A DNA stretch of 64,000 nt, from positions 2,549,501 through 2,613,500 of the forward strand of contig JAHRBS010000010.1 of the NCBI GenBank assembly GCA_024305745.1, in the 5' to 3' direction. This document shows positions 20,889 through 32,596 of this stretch, in pieces. The stretch comes from Polyporus tsugae. Taxonomy: Eukaryota; Basidiomycota; Agaricomycetes; Polyporales; Polyporaceae. Position 1 is the first letter of the stretch. Each line of letters starts with the position of its first letter. The notes under the pieces are model-generated. The model did not search any database. It saw nothing but the letters and a program-made list of their open reading frames with translations, and was not told the origin of the DNA. Position numbers and translations under genes: made by a program.

Positions 20889-23800
20889 CTACGCCTCCAA
20901 CGTGTCCACTATTCTCGACAGGAGCTCATTGACCGCGGTCGACCGCGCGTCGTAATACGCCGGGTTGCTCACCAAGCGGCGCGCCAGGAACGTGAACGAC
21001 AACACGTCAACCGCCTGCTGCTTCTCGGCGATGATCCCATCCTTTCGTCTGTCCTTGTACCATGACCGCAGCGTGTCCGTCTCGAGCAGCTTCGACTCGA
21101 GCGGGAGACCGTCGTTGAGGAACCGAGTGATCGTGTCCTTCCCCTCGGTCTGGCAGAGCAGATAGAACCACCCCGCGCCACCGTGTCGTACCGCCTTCCC
21201 CTGCATACGCACGATCTCCTCGAGCGGATAGTCGCGCATCTGGCGTTCGTCGCTCCCGGGCGGCACGTACACGTACTGCGTGCCCATCACCACCACGGTG
21301 ACGGCGCGCACAGGCAGCGTCCAGCACGCGTCGCGCGGCACGATGAGCACCCGGACGAGCCCCTCGGCGTACAGCTCGAGCATCAGCAGCCCGTCCGCCT
21401 TCGCAATCCCGTCGTGGAAGAACCCGACACCCCGCGTAATGAAGTCCTTCAGCCCGTCGTAGTCCTGCAATCGCGCGAGGTAGAGCTCCAGCCGCTCGAT
21501 CGAGACGTCATCCGGGAGATAGCCCTGCGCGAGCATCTCGAGCGCGCACTGCGTGATGAGGTCTAGCGCAACGGGCGTGCACTGGCTCCGCGACGGCACG
21601 AAGACGATGGCGGGCTCTCCTGGGGCGGCACGGATCGCGGCGTGCGCGGGCTTCGCCATGGCCTTGAAGAGCGCGGCCGATTGCGGGATCGTGAACGTGT
21701 GCGTCGCGACCGTGAGGGCCTGGTCGCGATCGCTCGGCCGGAAGCTATGCAGGGCCAACGGGTCCACGTTCAGCCACGCTGCCAGGTCGGCGGGGTCGCT
21801 GAGGGAGCCAGATAGGCCAACGAAGCGCACTGGATATGCTTGCGTTGCGTGTAGGAGTAATGATACGCCGAGCTCGTATACGGCATCAAGCAGCTCCAGG
21901 CACTCGCATAGCACCAGACGTAACCGCGATAGAGCCTCCTTGACGTTCGGGCGCCGCGAAAGTGCCGAGAAGAGGTCCGATGCAGTCACCACTCTAACGC
22001 TGCGCCTCGAGGGTGCGTCGAAGAGATGGTCTGCTCCAACAAGCTCGGCCGAGATGCCCGTCGCTCTTATCGCCGAGCGAAGTTCAGCCCGGAGGTCGAA
22101 AGCGACACTTCTTCGAGGCGCCACCACCAGTGCCCATGCGTCATTCGGCGAATTTCGAAGAGTTTCCCTACGTAGAGGTCATGAGCATACGTGTGGAGGC
22201 ACGCTAATAAAACATTGCACACCATATTGCCAGTTGGCCAATAATAGATTTACCACAGCCCGTGGGTGCGCAGAACAGTGCATGTGATCGTGTTTGGACA
22301 ATGCTCCAGAAGACTTGACTTTGAATGGCGTTCAGGCCGTGCACTCTGTGAGAGAATACGTCTTGAAGAGGGGGGTTTCGGAGGACTGAGAGTGGAAGGA
22401 AGGGGATATCGAGGCGGGACGTATGCGATTCGGACCAAGTTGGCATGATGAGGTCCTTGAAGGATACCACCAGCTCTTCTTCTGCACCCATCCATCGGTC
22501 CGAGACGTACCGTATTGTCACAGAAGGTGGCGGCTTATCCTTTGGCACTGAGATGACAAAGTCGACGTCCACGAACGTCGTCGTCTGTCGGAATATGAGG
22601 TGGGAAAGCTGCAGGATGTTCGTCCCTTCGTGGTCCTCGACCCATAGCCAGAATGGTTCAACCGTGCCGTGAACCTTGCTGCTCCAGTTGTAGGCGCGCT
22701 CGACTTTGACGGCGATCTTCAAAACGTCGGCACCCAAGGGGCGTAGGCTGTAAGTGATACGAACAGTGGGGAATTGCTTGGCGGCGTTTCGCACGGCGGC
22801 ACCATGCTTCTCGTTGAGGTGGATGAGCTTGCCCACTTCTTCAGCACTCATTTCTGCCAGGTCAGAAACGTCGTATTCATCGGCCCAGCGGTTTAGATTG
22901 TGCAGTGTCTCCGCTTTCAGCCCTTCGAATTGCTTAAGCGGGTGGTCGAATGGCCACAAGCGTTTCTCGATGGCTTTGCTGATGCCCATGAGCACAAAGG
23001 CGACATTTGCCCATTTGCGCGAAATTGCAATCTCGAGGAGACCCCGCGCGATACGGCCACCATTTTGGGCCGAGTATGCCTGATCGGAAACGAGCGCAAA
23101 ATCTTCTGGTCGAAGTCCTGAAATGTAAGCCTGTAAAAGGATGTTGACCTTTCCTGCACTAGTGTCGGTCCCGCCCTGGGTCCATGGTTTATCAGACAAC
23201 CCGGACGTCTACAACAATTCTCATCTTACCTTGACTTTGCATGGCACAAACTCCATGAATGATTTCAGTTCCTCCACCTCGTTCTCGCGGACTTGGATTT
23301 GGTTGAACTGTGATAACGGTGAGTTGAGGCGCTGTCGTTTCATTCGCACAGCAGACGGACCTCTGTACTCTCACATAACATCGCCAGGGCGTCCGCTTCG
23401 GTCATCTTCTCTCGGAACTGCTGGATGAAGATTTCAACCGACTTGTGGCGGATGTAGTACTTCGCGGCGATCCGTCCGAGGTCAGTAATAACAAGGCTTC
23501 CGGTGTCGCGGTCGAACGCAATCATGCGGGCTGCCGCGAGTTGAGTAGCAGCGGCGGTGATCAAGAGGTTTCGTTTGGCAACAAGTGTCGGATCTTGTGC
23601 TACTTCTTCCCGAGGCATGCCTGCGTAGAATTAAGTCATATCAACAGACCCCTGCCACCTGCGCAAAGTTGTCCCTTACCGTATTGGAACGGACTCTTCT
23701 TCATTCGCACGAACAGGTACGTGTAACTGAGCCATTGCACAGCATCATGCACGTTCGCTACTGTACCAAGTGCGATCTCCGCGTTTAGGGCATCGACCAT

Positions 23801-26800
23801 CCCGGCAATGAACCTACGTCAAGCCCATAAGCTCCAGTCAAGGGAAAGTAAGGTACGTTCACATACTGAGATTCGATCGGTACTTGAGACGTAACGGCAT
23901 CCAGGTAGTGTGTGAGCTTTTCTTCATTTGTGCAGATGTAACCCACACCACTCGATTCCAGACCAGGTCGTCCAGCTCGCCCGAAAACCTGCAGAACGTC
24001 CAGGACAGAGAGATCGGTGAAGGCACCCTTCGAGCTGTCATACACCTCCGTCCCTTTGATGATGACTAAATGCAGGAATTAGCAACGTTCTCTGATCACG
24101 CATGTCTAAACACACCGGCATGAGCGGGCAAGTTGACACCCCACGCCAATGTCGCTGTACAGCAGAGAACCTACGAAAGAATTGGTTTCTCCTATTTCCG
24201 CGGATTTCCATGTAACCCCACCTTGATCGCCCGGGCCTCGAACATTCGCTCCATCATGTTTCGGTCGTCTCGCAACATACCAGCGTGGTGAATACCGAAC
24301 CCAAGATCGAAGAGCTGCTTCATCTCCTTGTTCCTCGATTTCCCGACATCTCTTCGGAAGAACTCGAACTGCGGGTGGTCCTGACAGCTGAATTCATCTA
24401 ATGTTTGATCGAGCTGGGCCGCCTCCCTGATTGCTTCGGCCGCCTTTACGGTCGCCTTCCGCGCGTGAACGAACACCATGACCTGGTGACCCTCCTGAAC
24501 GAGCTCGGATACCTTCTCGTACACGACTTTGTCCAAGTTCTTCTTCGCTGTTAGGCTGTTGGGCTTCCCCTTCACGCCGATGAAGTGTTGCTCCAACGGT
24601 ACAGGACGGAAGGACGAATCAAAGTAGAACAATCCGATTTGCCGGTTCACGCTGCATTTTTATTTCAGAAGAAAAGCATCTCTCAGACAAAGGAGACCAC
24701 CAACCTCAGAAAGTCCCCGACGTCGATATAGTTGGGCAATGTCGCACTAAGGCCGACTATTCGAATGACGGATTGTGAGGATTCGACCTATTCTTAACTC
24801 AGCCCACGAGCTAGAAAAAATCAGAAGATGTATAGGCTCACCTGTCTGAGGGTACGTGCGACAATGGTCTCGATGACAGCACCTCGTTCATCGTTGAGCA
24901 AGTGGACCTCGTCGATGATGAGCAGTTTTACTTTCTAAAATTATAGTGTGTTAGTGCCAAAAGAACGCTTATACGGTTGATATGACACCAACCGATGCAA
25001 GCTCTCCTTCTCCTGTAGGCTTTCGGGTAACAACATCCCACTTCTCAGGAGTAGTTACAATAATTTGTGTCTCGTTGATCTCTTGCTTCGTGAGCTGCAT
25101 GTCACCTGACAAGATTTCAATAGCGATATAACCCCATATCGAATCCTCGACGCACCAGTGAGTTCACGCACATGGATCGATAACCACCTCAACCGTCTGC
25201 CTAGTTTACGCGTGATCTCTGCAGCAAGGGCCTTCATTGGTGCACTAAAAATAACGTGAGCTGTAGGCAGGAACAAACCGTGGAAGAGCTACTTACACGT
25301 AGATGATTTTGAACTTGTCTCTTTGGACGGCGCCGGCCATGTTGCCAGGGGGGGCAGACGGATTCAAGTGTTGACTGATAACCCGGAGCACCGCGAGCAT
25401 GGCGACATCAGTTTTACCCTATGGAACGTTCAGTGCACACTAAGGCGAGTCCAACATCTAGGGTACTAACGGCACCAGTAGGGGCTAATGGACGAGGCAT
25501 CAGAATCAATGCGATATCATGAGAGGAACTAGCTTACCGCATACAAGCATGTTCTCATTCGATTGATATGCCGTTGGGAACACGATTGACTGAATCCTGT
25601 TGAGGGACGTATATCCCTGTGAGCAGGTCCGTCAGCAACACGACCACAACTCATGTTCTAGATCTTACCGGAAATGAACCTTTCGCCAACGGATCCAGTT
25701 CGGCCACGGATATCAGCCGCTCTGATGCCCGTGGAGGGACAGTTCTCGCAGGGGGTACTGTCACCTCTTCATATTCCTAAAATCAGAGTGATAGGTGTCT
25801 GAGTAGGCGCGAAGGAGGTTATCTTCGTAGAACAAACCTCGTTGTGTTGTCGAGTGGTACCCATGGGCAGCATGTAACGTTGCCCAAGGTGTGACAATAT
25901 GTTCCCCTGCATAATGGAGGCGGAGGTATATACGTGAGGGAGCATCTCCGGGGTATCGTGCTAAAAACCAAGACCGGGTAAGCCACAATGACCACCGCAT
26001 GTAAAGAGAACTTGCTTACCGCAGTGCCAGTGAAGAGCGGGCGCTCCGCATTGGCACGGAAGGTGTCCTCCATCCGTCTCCTGGCTTCCTCTGGATCAAG
26101 GGCCCCGGTGAATGCATCTGTATCACACAACGGATGTGAGCTTTCAATGCGTAGATCGCTGTCAGCATGAAATCTACCATTTCGTTGCTTCCCTTTACTT
26201 CTACCGTTCACAGGTGCAGGTTGAGCATCCTGCTGGCCATCTTGCAAGTACAAGGAGAGTTCCCGAGTAGCCTCCTGACGATTCTCAAGTAGTTGCATAG
26301 TGACCTCAATGTTGTCGAAGCCGAGCATCTCCACCAGCTCCTCAGATATCGTATCGTTGGCCCGCGGAGAAGAAATAAGAGTCAGAAGAGATGCAAGGAG
26401 GGGCTCGAGTTCAGGTTTCCTGTGAAGGAGAAGAAGACGAAAGTGGTAAATGGGTGAAAATAAATATATTGTTCGAAGTTTACACACGCCAGAATAGCAC
26501 AAAGCAACGGTCCTTGTGAAGACTGATCGGAAGTACTTGAGGATCCCTTCAGGACTTCTAATACTGTGTCCCATTCTTCGCCCTGCTCGAGTTCGGTCGG
26601 TCCGTCGGAGGATGAAGTCGCTAGGCGTATACATTAGCCTAAGAGACGATGACCACATCAAGGCCAAGCCCCACGCACTGCTCCCCGTGGCGTTGTACCT
26701 GCGATCTGATTGTGAGCCAAAAGATAACAGGAGCGAATGGATAACAGACCTAGCCCATTCGTCGAGGAGGCGTTTGTCGCGATCTGCTGGATCTTCAGGC

Positions 26801-26850
26801 GCGCTAACAAGATACTCTAGGTGTCCTGCAAGGCTCAGTATCGGGACCAT
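20889..26850 (-). CDS. Slh1/ASCC3-type Ski2-like RNA helicase with a degenerate second cassette
   Basis: Large Ski2-like helicase related to yeast Slh1 and human ASCC3, the ribosome-quality-control helicase that splits collided ribosomes. ATG taken at 26850 ([16 protein letters not shown]). First cassette: [30 protein letters not shown] (DEVH box), GLSATLPN, a domain matching [43 protein letters not shown] (built across a 5'SS after RAIK) and VFGRAGRPG, so it should be active. Then a winged helix and the first Sec63 domain ([17 protein letters not shown]...). Second cassette: APTGCGKS is intact, but motif II reads LVLCECLEL, motif [11 protein letters not shown], and motif VI MQGKAVR. The protein stops soon after the second winged helix ([14 protein letters not shown]), so the second Sec63 domain of Slh1 is absent. 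Many short introns. The 5' end is the least certain part. Confidence 0.85.
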
Positions 26851-27320
26851 TGGAATCAATTGATTAGTAAAGGGGACAGCAGTATGGAATAAAGCTTTAG
26901 AATGGATGTATGCGGAGGAAGAAGAGCAGGAAAGAGGATAAACGAGAGACGTGTAGAGGGGGACTTGCCAGACCAGGTGCAGTAAGTACCGTAAAGTACT
27001 AAGTAGTCAACTGCGGTCGGAGCCGGCAGCAAGCGCTGAGGTGTATCTATCAGGCGCCCCCAGGTTGCCGAAAAGCAGAGCGCCGCCACTCTGGTTGGCA
27101 TTGATCCAGACTGTTTAACCCTGGTCCTTATCGCTCTTCGTACCTACCATTTCTCTGCTTATCTCTTCGCGGACAAAAATCTACCGCAGATGGGCGCCAT
27201 GCTTTGCAATATATATACGTTCCTTACGGCAAAGCAAAGGTACCGTTGAAATTCGACTGAATCCCACCGCCGTCCCTAGGCCTCTTGACGACTCGGTCCC
27301 CCGCACGTCTCCAACTTGCC
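26851..27320. promoter_or_regulatory. Divergent promoter, SLH1-like / purine permease, with TATA box
   Basis: 470 bp between divergent start codons. A TATATATA run at 27210-27217 lies about 104 bp before the permease ATG. An open frame on the minus strand (26856-27101) could be an extra 5' exon of the helicase gene, but I found no good splice junction to it. Confidence 0.55.
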
Positions 27321-29609
27321 ATGTCGTTCCACTCGGTCACAAATGAGCAGCCTGAGAAGCTCCCACCTCCCTCGCTTTCTCAGTTTCAAGACCCTTCTGC
27401 GCAACGTGCATGGGGTCTTGGAGGTCGCGTAAAGCGCATCAAGTGGAAACTCGCAACGAGACACGGATGGCTCGGCGACTATGACTACGCCTGGCTTTGC
27501 ATGCCCAATCTTCCTTGGAAACGAGGGGGAAAGCGGGCGAAGACTGGCCCTCCATTCTACGCACTCGACTCCGACCTACCCATTATCCTCGCTGCAGCAA
27601 GTGGTCTACAACATGCTCTGGCCATGCTCGCGGGGTTGATTACCCCGCCGATCATCTTCGCCAACGCGTTGAACCTAGACTCGGAGACATCTGCCTACAT
27701 GATCTCTGCGTCACTCATCGGCTGTGGTGAGTCTCTCATTAGCCTGTCATAATTTACTGTCGCATGCTAATACCATCCCGTCGTAGGCATCCTCAGCTTA
27801 GTGCAGATGTCCCGGTTGAGGTTATTTGGAGGATACTATCTGGGCACGGGCCTAATTTCTGTCGTGGGCACGAGTTTCGCTACTCTCAGCACTGCAAATG
27901 CTGTGCGTATTCATGCAGAATTTTGGAATCCGTACCGAATCTCATTGCATAACAGATATTCAACACTATGTATGCGGACGGGACGTGCCCGTCGACGGTA
28001 GCTGGTGATGGGACGGTCACGCGAGGACCTTGTCCAGATGCCTACGGCATGGTGTTAGGTGCATAGAGAATGTGTACTGTTAACATATCCACACTAACCT
28101 GTCTGCAGGAACTTCACTCATTTGCGCCTTCCTGGAAATCTTCATGTCATTCATTCCGGCTCGTATCCTGAAGCGTATATTCCCACCTATGGTCACAGGT
28201 ACGGTTTAATATATCTATGCTCTTCTTTCCTCGCCACTGATTGAGCTACAGGAACTGTGATCGTCATGATTGGTGCCTCTCTGATTGGTTCATCCGGTAT
28301 ACCTAACTGGGGCGGAGGATCCAACAATTGCATGAGTCGCCCGTCCTCAGGTATCTTCCAGCTTTGCCCAACGACCCTCGCACCTCGTCCACTTCTTTGG
28401 GGTTCACCCGAATTCATTGGGCTCGGCTTCCTGTCCTTCATTAGCATCATCCTCACGGAGCTGTTCGGGTCACCTTTCCTGAAGAACATCTCTATCATCG
28501 TCGGTTTGGCAGTGGGATGCATCGTCGCTGGAGCAGCGGGGTACATCGACGGCAGTAGCATTAAAACCGCTCCTGCGATCACTTTCCTTTGGTGCGGACG
28601 AACCCTTTCTGGCTCAACACTTGTTCTTGACCTTGATTGCCCAGGGTACATACCTTCAAGATTCGTGTATACCCACCGGCAATCCTTCCTATGCTAGCGG
28701 TCTACAGTATGTCGCGCTTGTCAGCAGTCCCTCAGTCCCGTTCTGACATGGGTTTCTAGTTTCTCTTGCCATGGAAGCGATAGGTGACATCACTGCCTCC
28801 GCAGAGGTTTCCCGTGTCGCGGTCGTCGGCGAGGAGTTTGACAGCCGCATCCAGGGCGGCGTGTTGGTTAGTACGACAAGACATCGCATTGGGGACATAT
28901 CTGATCCCTTCTCTTCAGAGCGATGGCATTGGTGGATTCCTCTCGGCTCTGTTTACAGTGACACCGCTGTCCATCTTCGCACAAAACAATGGCGTGATCG
29001 CGATCACACGCTGCGCGAACCGAACAGCCGGCCGTTTCTGCTGCTGCTTCCTCATCCTCTTCGGCGTCATTGGCAAGATCTCGGGCGTCTTTTTAGCCAG
29101 TGCGCCCTTCCACTCACATGATCCCTGCGCATACACTCATCCCCTTTCAACGCAGTACCGAACTCAGTCCTCGGAGGGGTCACCACTTTCCTGTTCGCCA
29201 CCGTTGCGATATCCGGCATCCGCGTGCTGTCGTATAACCGGTTCACTCGCAGGGAACGCTTCATCCTCGCGTCCGCCATGTCATTCGGCATCGGCAATTT
29301 GCTGGTTCCAACGATCTTCACGCACCTCTTCGACGGCGTCCGAAACCCGAACAAAGGCCTCCAGGGTCTCTTCGACTCAATCACTATCATACTTTCAACT
29401 CCCTGTGCGTATGTCTTAACTGTTTTGTGACTTGATGCTGAGGAGTCCGATCGGCAGTCTTGATGTCTGGGCTTATCGCCTTGGTGCTGAACCTCATCCT
29501 TCCGGAGGAGGATCCGGTCGGTGATGACGATGATGTTGTGGAAGTTTCCGAGGACATCGAGGCCCACCTACGCACCGATGAGAAGGATGTCTCTGAGGGT
29601 TCTTCGTGA
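27321..29609 (+). CDS. NCS2-family uric acid/xanthine permease (UapA/UapC-like)
   Basis: Plasma-membrane H+ symporter for purines (uric acid, xanthine) of the nucleobase-ascorbate transporter family. The cytosolic N-terminus (MSFHSVTNEQPEK) includes the fungal motif GDYDYAWLCMPNLPW. TM1 begins LPIILAAASGLQHALAML, with the conserved QH. Later blocks are GYYLGTGLISVVGTSF, PPMVTGTVIVMIGASLI, the TM8 region YISLAMEAIGDITASAEVSR (ExxGD substrate-site motif), and the NCS2 signature QNNGVIAITRCANRTAGR. The tail is acidic (PEEDPVGDDDD...) and ends SEGSS, resembling tails of regulated fungal transporters. About eight introns were deduced; the exon after ITFLW begins with a segment reading FKIRVYPPAILPML. 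It points to use of purines as a nitrogen source. Confidence 0.93.
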
Positions 29610-29821
29610 TTCAGATTGGCGCTGCAAACCCGTCTGGTTTGCCCCTCCCCCTTGGAGATCTACACCCATTGACATTAATGCATTTGGCATGCGGCGTGTC
29701 GACGCGACTAGAGTACACTCAAATATCATGATAATAGGATAAGGTGTTGGACATCATCTTCAACCCATAGCTGCGAACGCGGCCTTGACTGACTTCCGCC
29801 GGTGTCAGCTCCGCCTCACTT

Positions 29822-30355
29822 CTAACCTTTGATAATGCCTAGGACCGACCCCGACCACCCGACCACCTTTTCAAGAGGGTCGGGAATGGTCCCGTTCCGA
29901 CCGAACTGAAACCCGAAGCACCAGCCCGCTCCACCAGCCATCACGACGAGGAAAACGAAGATAATCGCGACGCAAATCATGGCCTTCAGGGACGTGCGTC
30001 CGCCTTCGCCATTCCATCCCGCGCGGCCGTACGACTCGAATGCCTCCTTCTGGGCTGACAACCCCTGGCTGGACAGGCGGAGCGCGGTCTCCATCAACGC
30101 CTCAATTGCCTCCCTTCGATCCGTGTCCTTGATGATGCCAACGAGCTCCTCCCGCACTGCGGGACGGAGCGGTTCATCCGGCGCGTTCACGTTCCCTTGT
30201 TCCTCCAGAATTGACCCCACTTCTTGGGGCACGATGGTCTCCGGAGCCATTCCAGGGGCCGTGACCTCCGACCACGCAGGGCTCGACGCGTACACGCCAC
30301 CACCCCGACCCTTGCCAGTCGTTGCGTTCGGGAGGGGCAGGCACATGCCCAGCAT
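29822..30355 (-). CDS. ORF directly following the MYND gene stop; C-terminal membrane anchor
   Basis: This 177-codon frame starts MLGMCLPLPNATTG immediately after, and in the same frame as, the TAG that ends the MYND reading frame. It has protein-like content: an acidic/polar stretch, helices EALMETALRLSSQG, and one strong TM (MICVAIIFVFLVVMAGGAGW) near the end. The neighbouring MYND copy has the same plan (MYND, middle domain, C-terminal TM) in one frame, so this ORF is most likely the severed tail of the upstream gene rather than a separate gene. No promoter space lies between them. Confidence 0.5.
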   Translation of the reverse strand: MLGMCLPLPNATTGKGRGGGVYASSPAWSEVTAPGMAPETIVPQEVGSILEEQGNVNAPDEPLRPAVREELVGIIKDTDRREAIEALMETALRLSSQGLSAQKEAFESYGRAGWNGEGGRTSLKAMICVAIIFVFLVVMAGGAGWCFGFQFGRNGTIPDPLEKVVGWSGSVLGIIKG

Positions 30356-31237
30356 CTAGTCGAATATCGGGATGCGCTCCAGCGTGAAGCCGACGTTGGG
30401 TAGAAAGCGGGGCAGCACCGTCGTGCCCAGGTGGTACGCGAGGATGTCCTCGATCTCGCCGGCTGGCAGTCGGTGCGCCGCCGAGTCATGGTCGCGTCCC
30501 GGGTGCTGCCAGCGGGAGGGGGTCGCGGTGGCGTCGTCGACCAGGTGCTGCCGGGTGAAGCGTGGTGGGCGGTAGCTGGCAAGGAACTCGACGAACGCGG
30601 GGAGGTCATCCATGGTCGCCGGGAGGTACCCCCCGTGCGGCCCGTCTGGGTCGCGGGCGCGGAACCCGATGAGGTTGCCGCGCCACCGGACGGCGGCCAC
30701 GTCGTGTGTGAGCTGGCGGGCGGACAGGTTGACGTCGGGCCCGTCGGCGGGCACTGCGGTGGTGAACGCAAGGTAGAGCGAGCTCTCGGACGTCATGGAG
30801 CATTGCTCGAGGGGGTCGGTACGGACGAGGAGGACCTTGAGGGGGTGGGGGATGGCGTCTGTCTGTTGGATGGTGCAGTTGAGGTTGACCAGTCGGGGAT
30901 GCGACTCGTCGACGGGGAAGAGCAGGGCATTCGCAGAACGTGTGCTGCCTACATCGCTATCTCCGACTGTGAGCGTGGCAAGATAACACTCGTCCTCGGC
31001 TTTGTGGCGAGGACGGTCCTTGAGAAGATATGTAAGTCTTTATGTGAATGTGGAATCGGACATCTTACTTACGAAAGCTTGGTGGCTAGCGGTACAATAC
31101 TGCACTATCTCACACCGCTGACAAGGAAACTGGCTATTCGCGACGGCGCTGCAAGAGGGATAGGCGCAGTAAATAGTACTAGTCGTGTGGGAATGGCCGG
31201 AAGGGTTGTCTGAGAGGTCAGCGTTCCTGTCTTCCAT
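30356..31237 (-). CDS. MYND-type zinc finger protein (possibly truncated by an in-frame stop)
   Basis: Starts MEDRNADLSDNPSG. An N-terminal MYND finger follows: CAYPSC, CQRC, QYCTASHQAF and a final His/Cys supplied after a GTAAGT intron (DRPRHKAEDEC). The middle domain (LLFPVDESHPRLVNLNC, LYLAFTTAVP, RWRGNLIGFRARD) is shared with the adjacent downstream-decayed copy at 31.5-32.6 kb. Basidiomycete genomes carry large families of such MYND proteins of unknown role. The frame ends PNVGFTLERIPIFD then TAG, and continues for 177 more codons in the same frame. Either this TAG is a recent nonsense mutation, it is read through, or the family member is naturally short. Confidence 0.6.
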
Positions 31238-31480
31238 CTGGGAAATGTAATAGCGAACGCAGGGAGGATGTGTCGAAGGGGGAGTGACCTCGTCCCCATT
31301 GCGGCGCTGCTTATATGATTGAAGACAAAATAAAGGACCGTATGGCGTTGGAACAAGAAAGGCGTTTGTATTTCGGGTCCCAGTGAGCGCTGATGAGATC
31401 ATGTCTGAAAGATTGCCAAAGTCGAAGGAAAGACTATCGGTACATCTGAGCCGTATAATCGGGAATATTACCCTAATAAT

Positions 31481-32596
31481 TCAGGTCAGCGCGAATGTGA
31501 ACAAAGTCAAGGGCCAAAGAAAGAGTTTCATCAAAGTCAACGGTACACGGAGAAAGAGCTTCATCAAAGTCAACGATACACGAAGGAAGAACATAAACAC
31601 CGCTAGGAAGAACGAAATCGATGGTGAGAGCACGAGGCGCCACAACGCGTAACCTCCCAACAGAATACCAACGATGGTGATCCCTGTCTCCCAGATCGCA
31701 GCGCGCACTTCCTCCTGGATGACCTTCTTGAGCATCTCGCTCTGCGCGCCCAATTCCTTTTGAGCCCTAGTACAAGGCGTAGTCGGATACTCGCGAGGCA
31801 CTGTCCGCTCGCGGGCAACAAAATCGGCCACGGTGGAGCTGAAGTCGGAGTAGACGTACTTGTACGCGCGACTGGCCTGCCTCGCCAACATGGCCAGAAG
31901 CTCGTAGGGCGCCACGCTGCGAATCGACGGGTTTCTGGGGATAGAGCAGTGATGGTCCTTGAAGAAGGCGACGAACTGGAGCAGGTCCGCCATGCTGACA
32001 TCCAAGAACTGTGTGAAGAGTTCCGCAGGCTCTCGGATGCGGTACCCGACGAGGGTGCCTGTCCACAACTGGCGCGACTGGCCACCGGTGAGGTTTTGCG
32101 TACAGAGATTTACCGGTAGCCGAGTTCCGTCGGAGGACAAGCGTTAGTCGAATGCGAGGAAGAGTCTGCTGGATGGCGCGCTAGACGACATGGGCTGGGC
32201 TTGGTCGACGGAGTGAGCAATGAGCCCGTGAATGGGGCCGCCACCAAGAAGCTTGTGCTAATATACGACATGGTCCTCCTCCCCGCCGGACTCGCTTTTG
32301 CGGAGAACGCGGCAATCGACTTGGACGATGCGTGGGGTGGAGGCGTCGAGGGGGAAGAGGAGGAAGCTGATCTTGCGCACTTCGGCGGGCTGGCTGGGAG
32401 CAGGACACTCGAGAACGTGACGTTCGGCATCCTTTCAATCACTTCCATGACCACATATATTAGCATAAAAGCAATGTTTTAAACTCACAAGTAGCGCATG
32501 TATCAGGTGACAATAGCTCGCAACGTTGCAATCAGGACAGCGGAAGTCGCCAGATACGGGTGCCAAGCATGAGGGTAACGTGCAAAAGTCGGACAT
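31481..32596 (-). pseudogene. Decayed MYND-finger paralogue with in-frame stops
   Basis: Second copy of the MYND/middle-domain/TM protein. It opens MSDFCTLPSCLAPVSG with CPDCNVASYC, a partial MYND finger. The middle domain aligns with the neighbour (LFPLDASTPRIVQVDC against LFPVDESHPRLVNLNC; LFLAFD.RLSSDG against LYLAFTTAVPADG; TLVGYRIRE against NLIGFRARD). Two stops interrupt the conserved frame: TAG after EEDHVVY and TAA after RLFLAFD. Both lie inside sequence conserved with the paralogue, and no usable GT-AG intron removes them. The tail keeps a TM (TGITIVGILLGGYAL) and then a short tandem duplication. Both stops could come from C-to-T changes at Gln codons. Recent loss of function is the simplest reading. 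Confidence 0.65.
31498..31590 (-). repeat. 33-bp tandem duplication in the MYND pseudogene tail
   Basis: Two successive near-identical units (containing gtttcatcaaagtcaacg and gcttcatcaaagtcaacg) encode repeated (L)TLMKLFLRVP-type hydrophobic segments at the end of the broken gene. A partial third unit precedes them. Confidence 0.7.
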
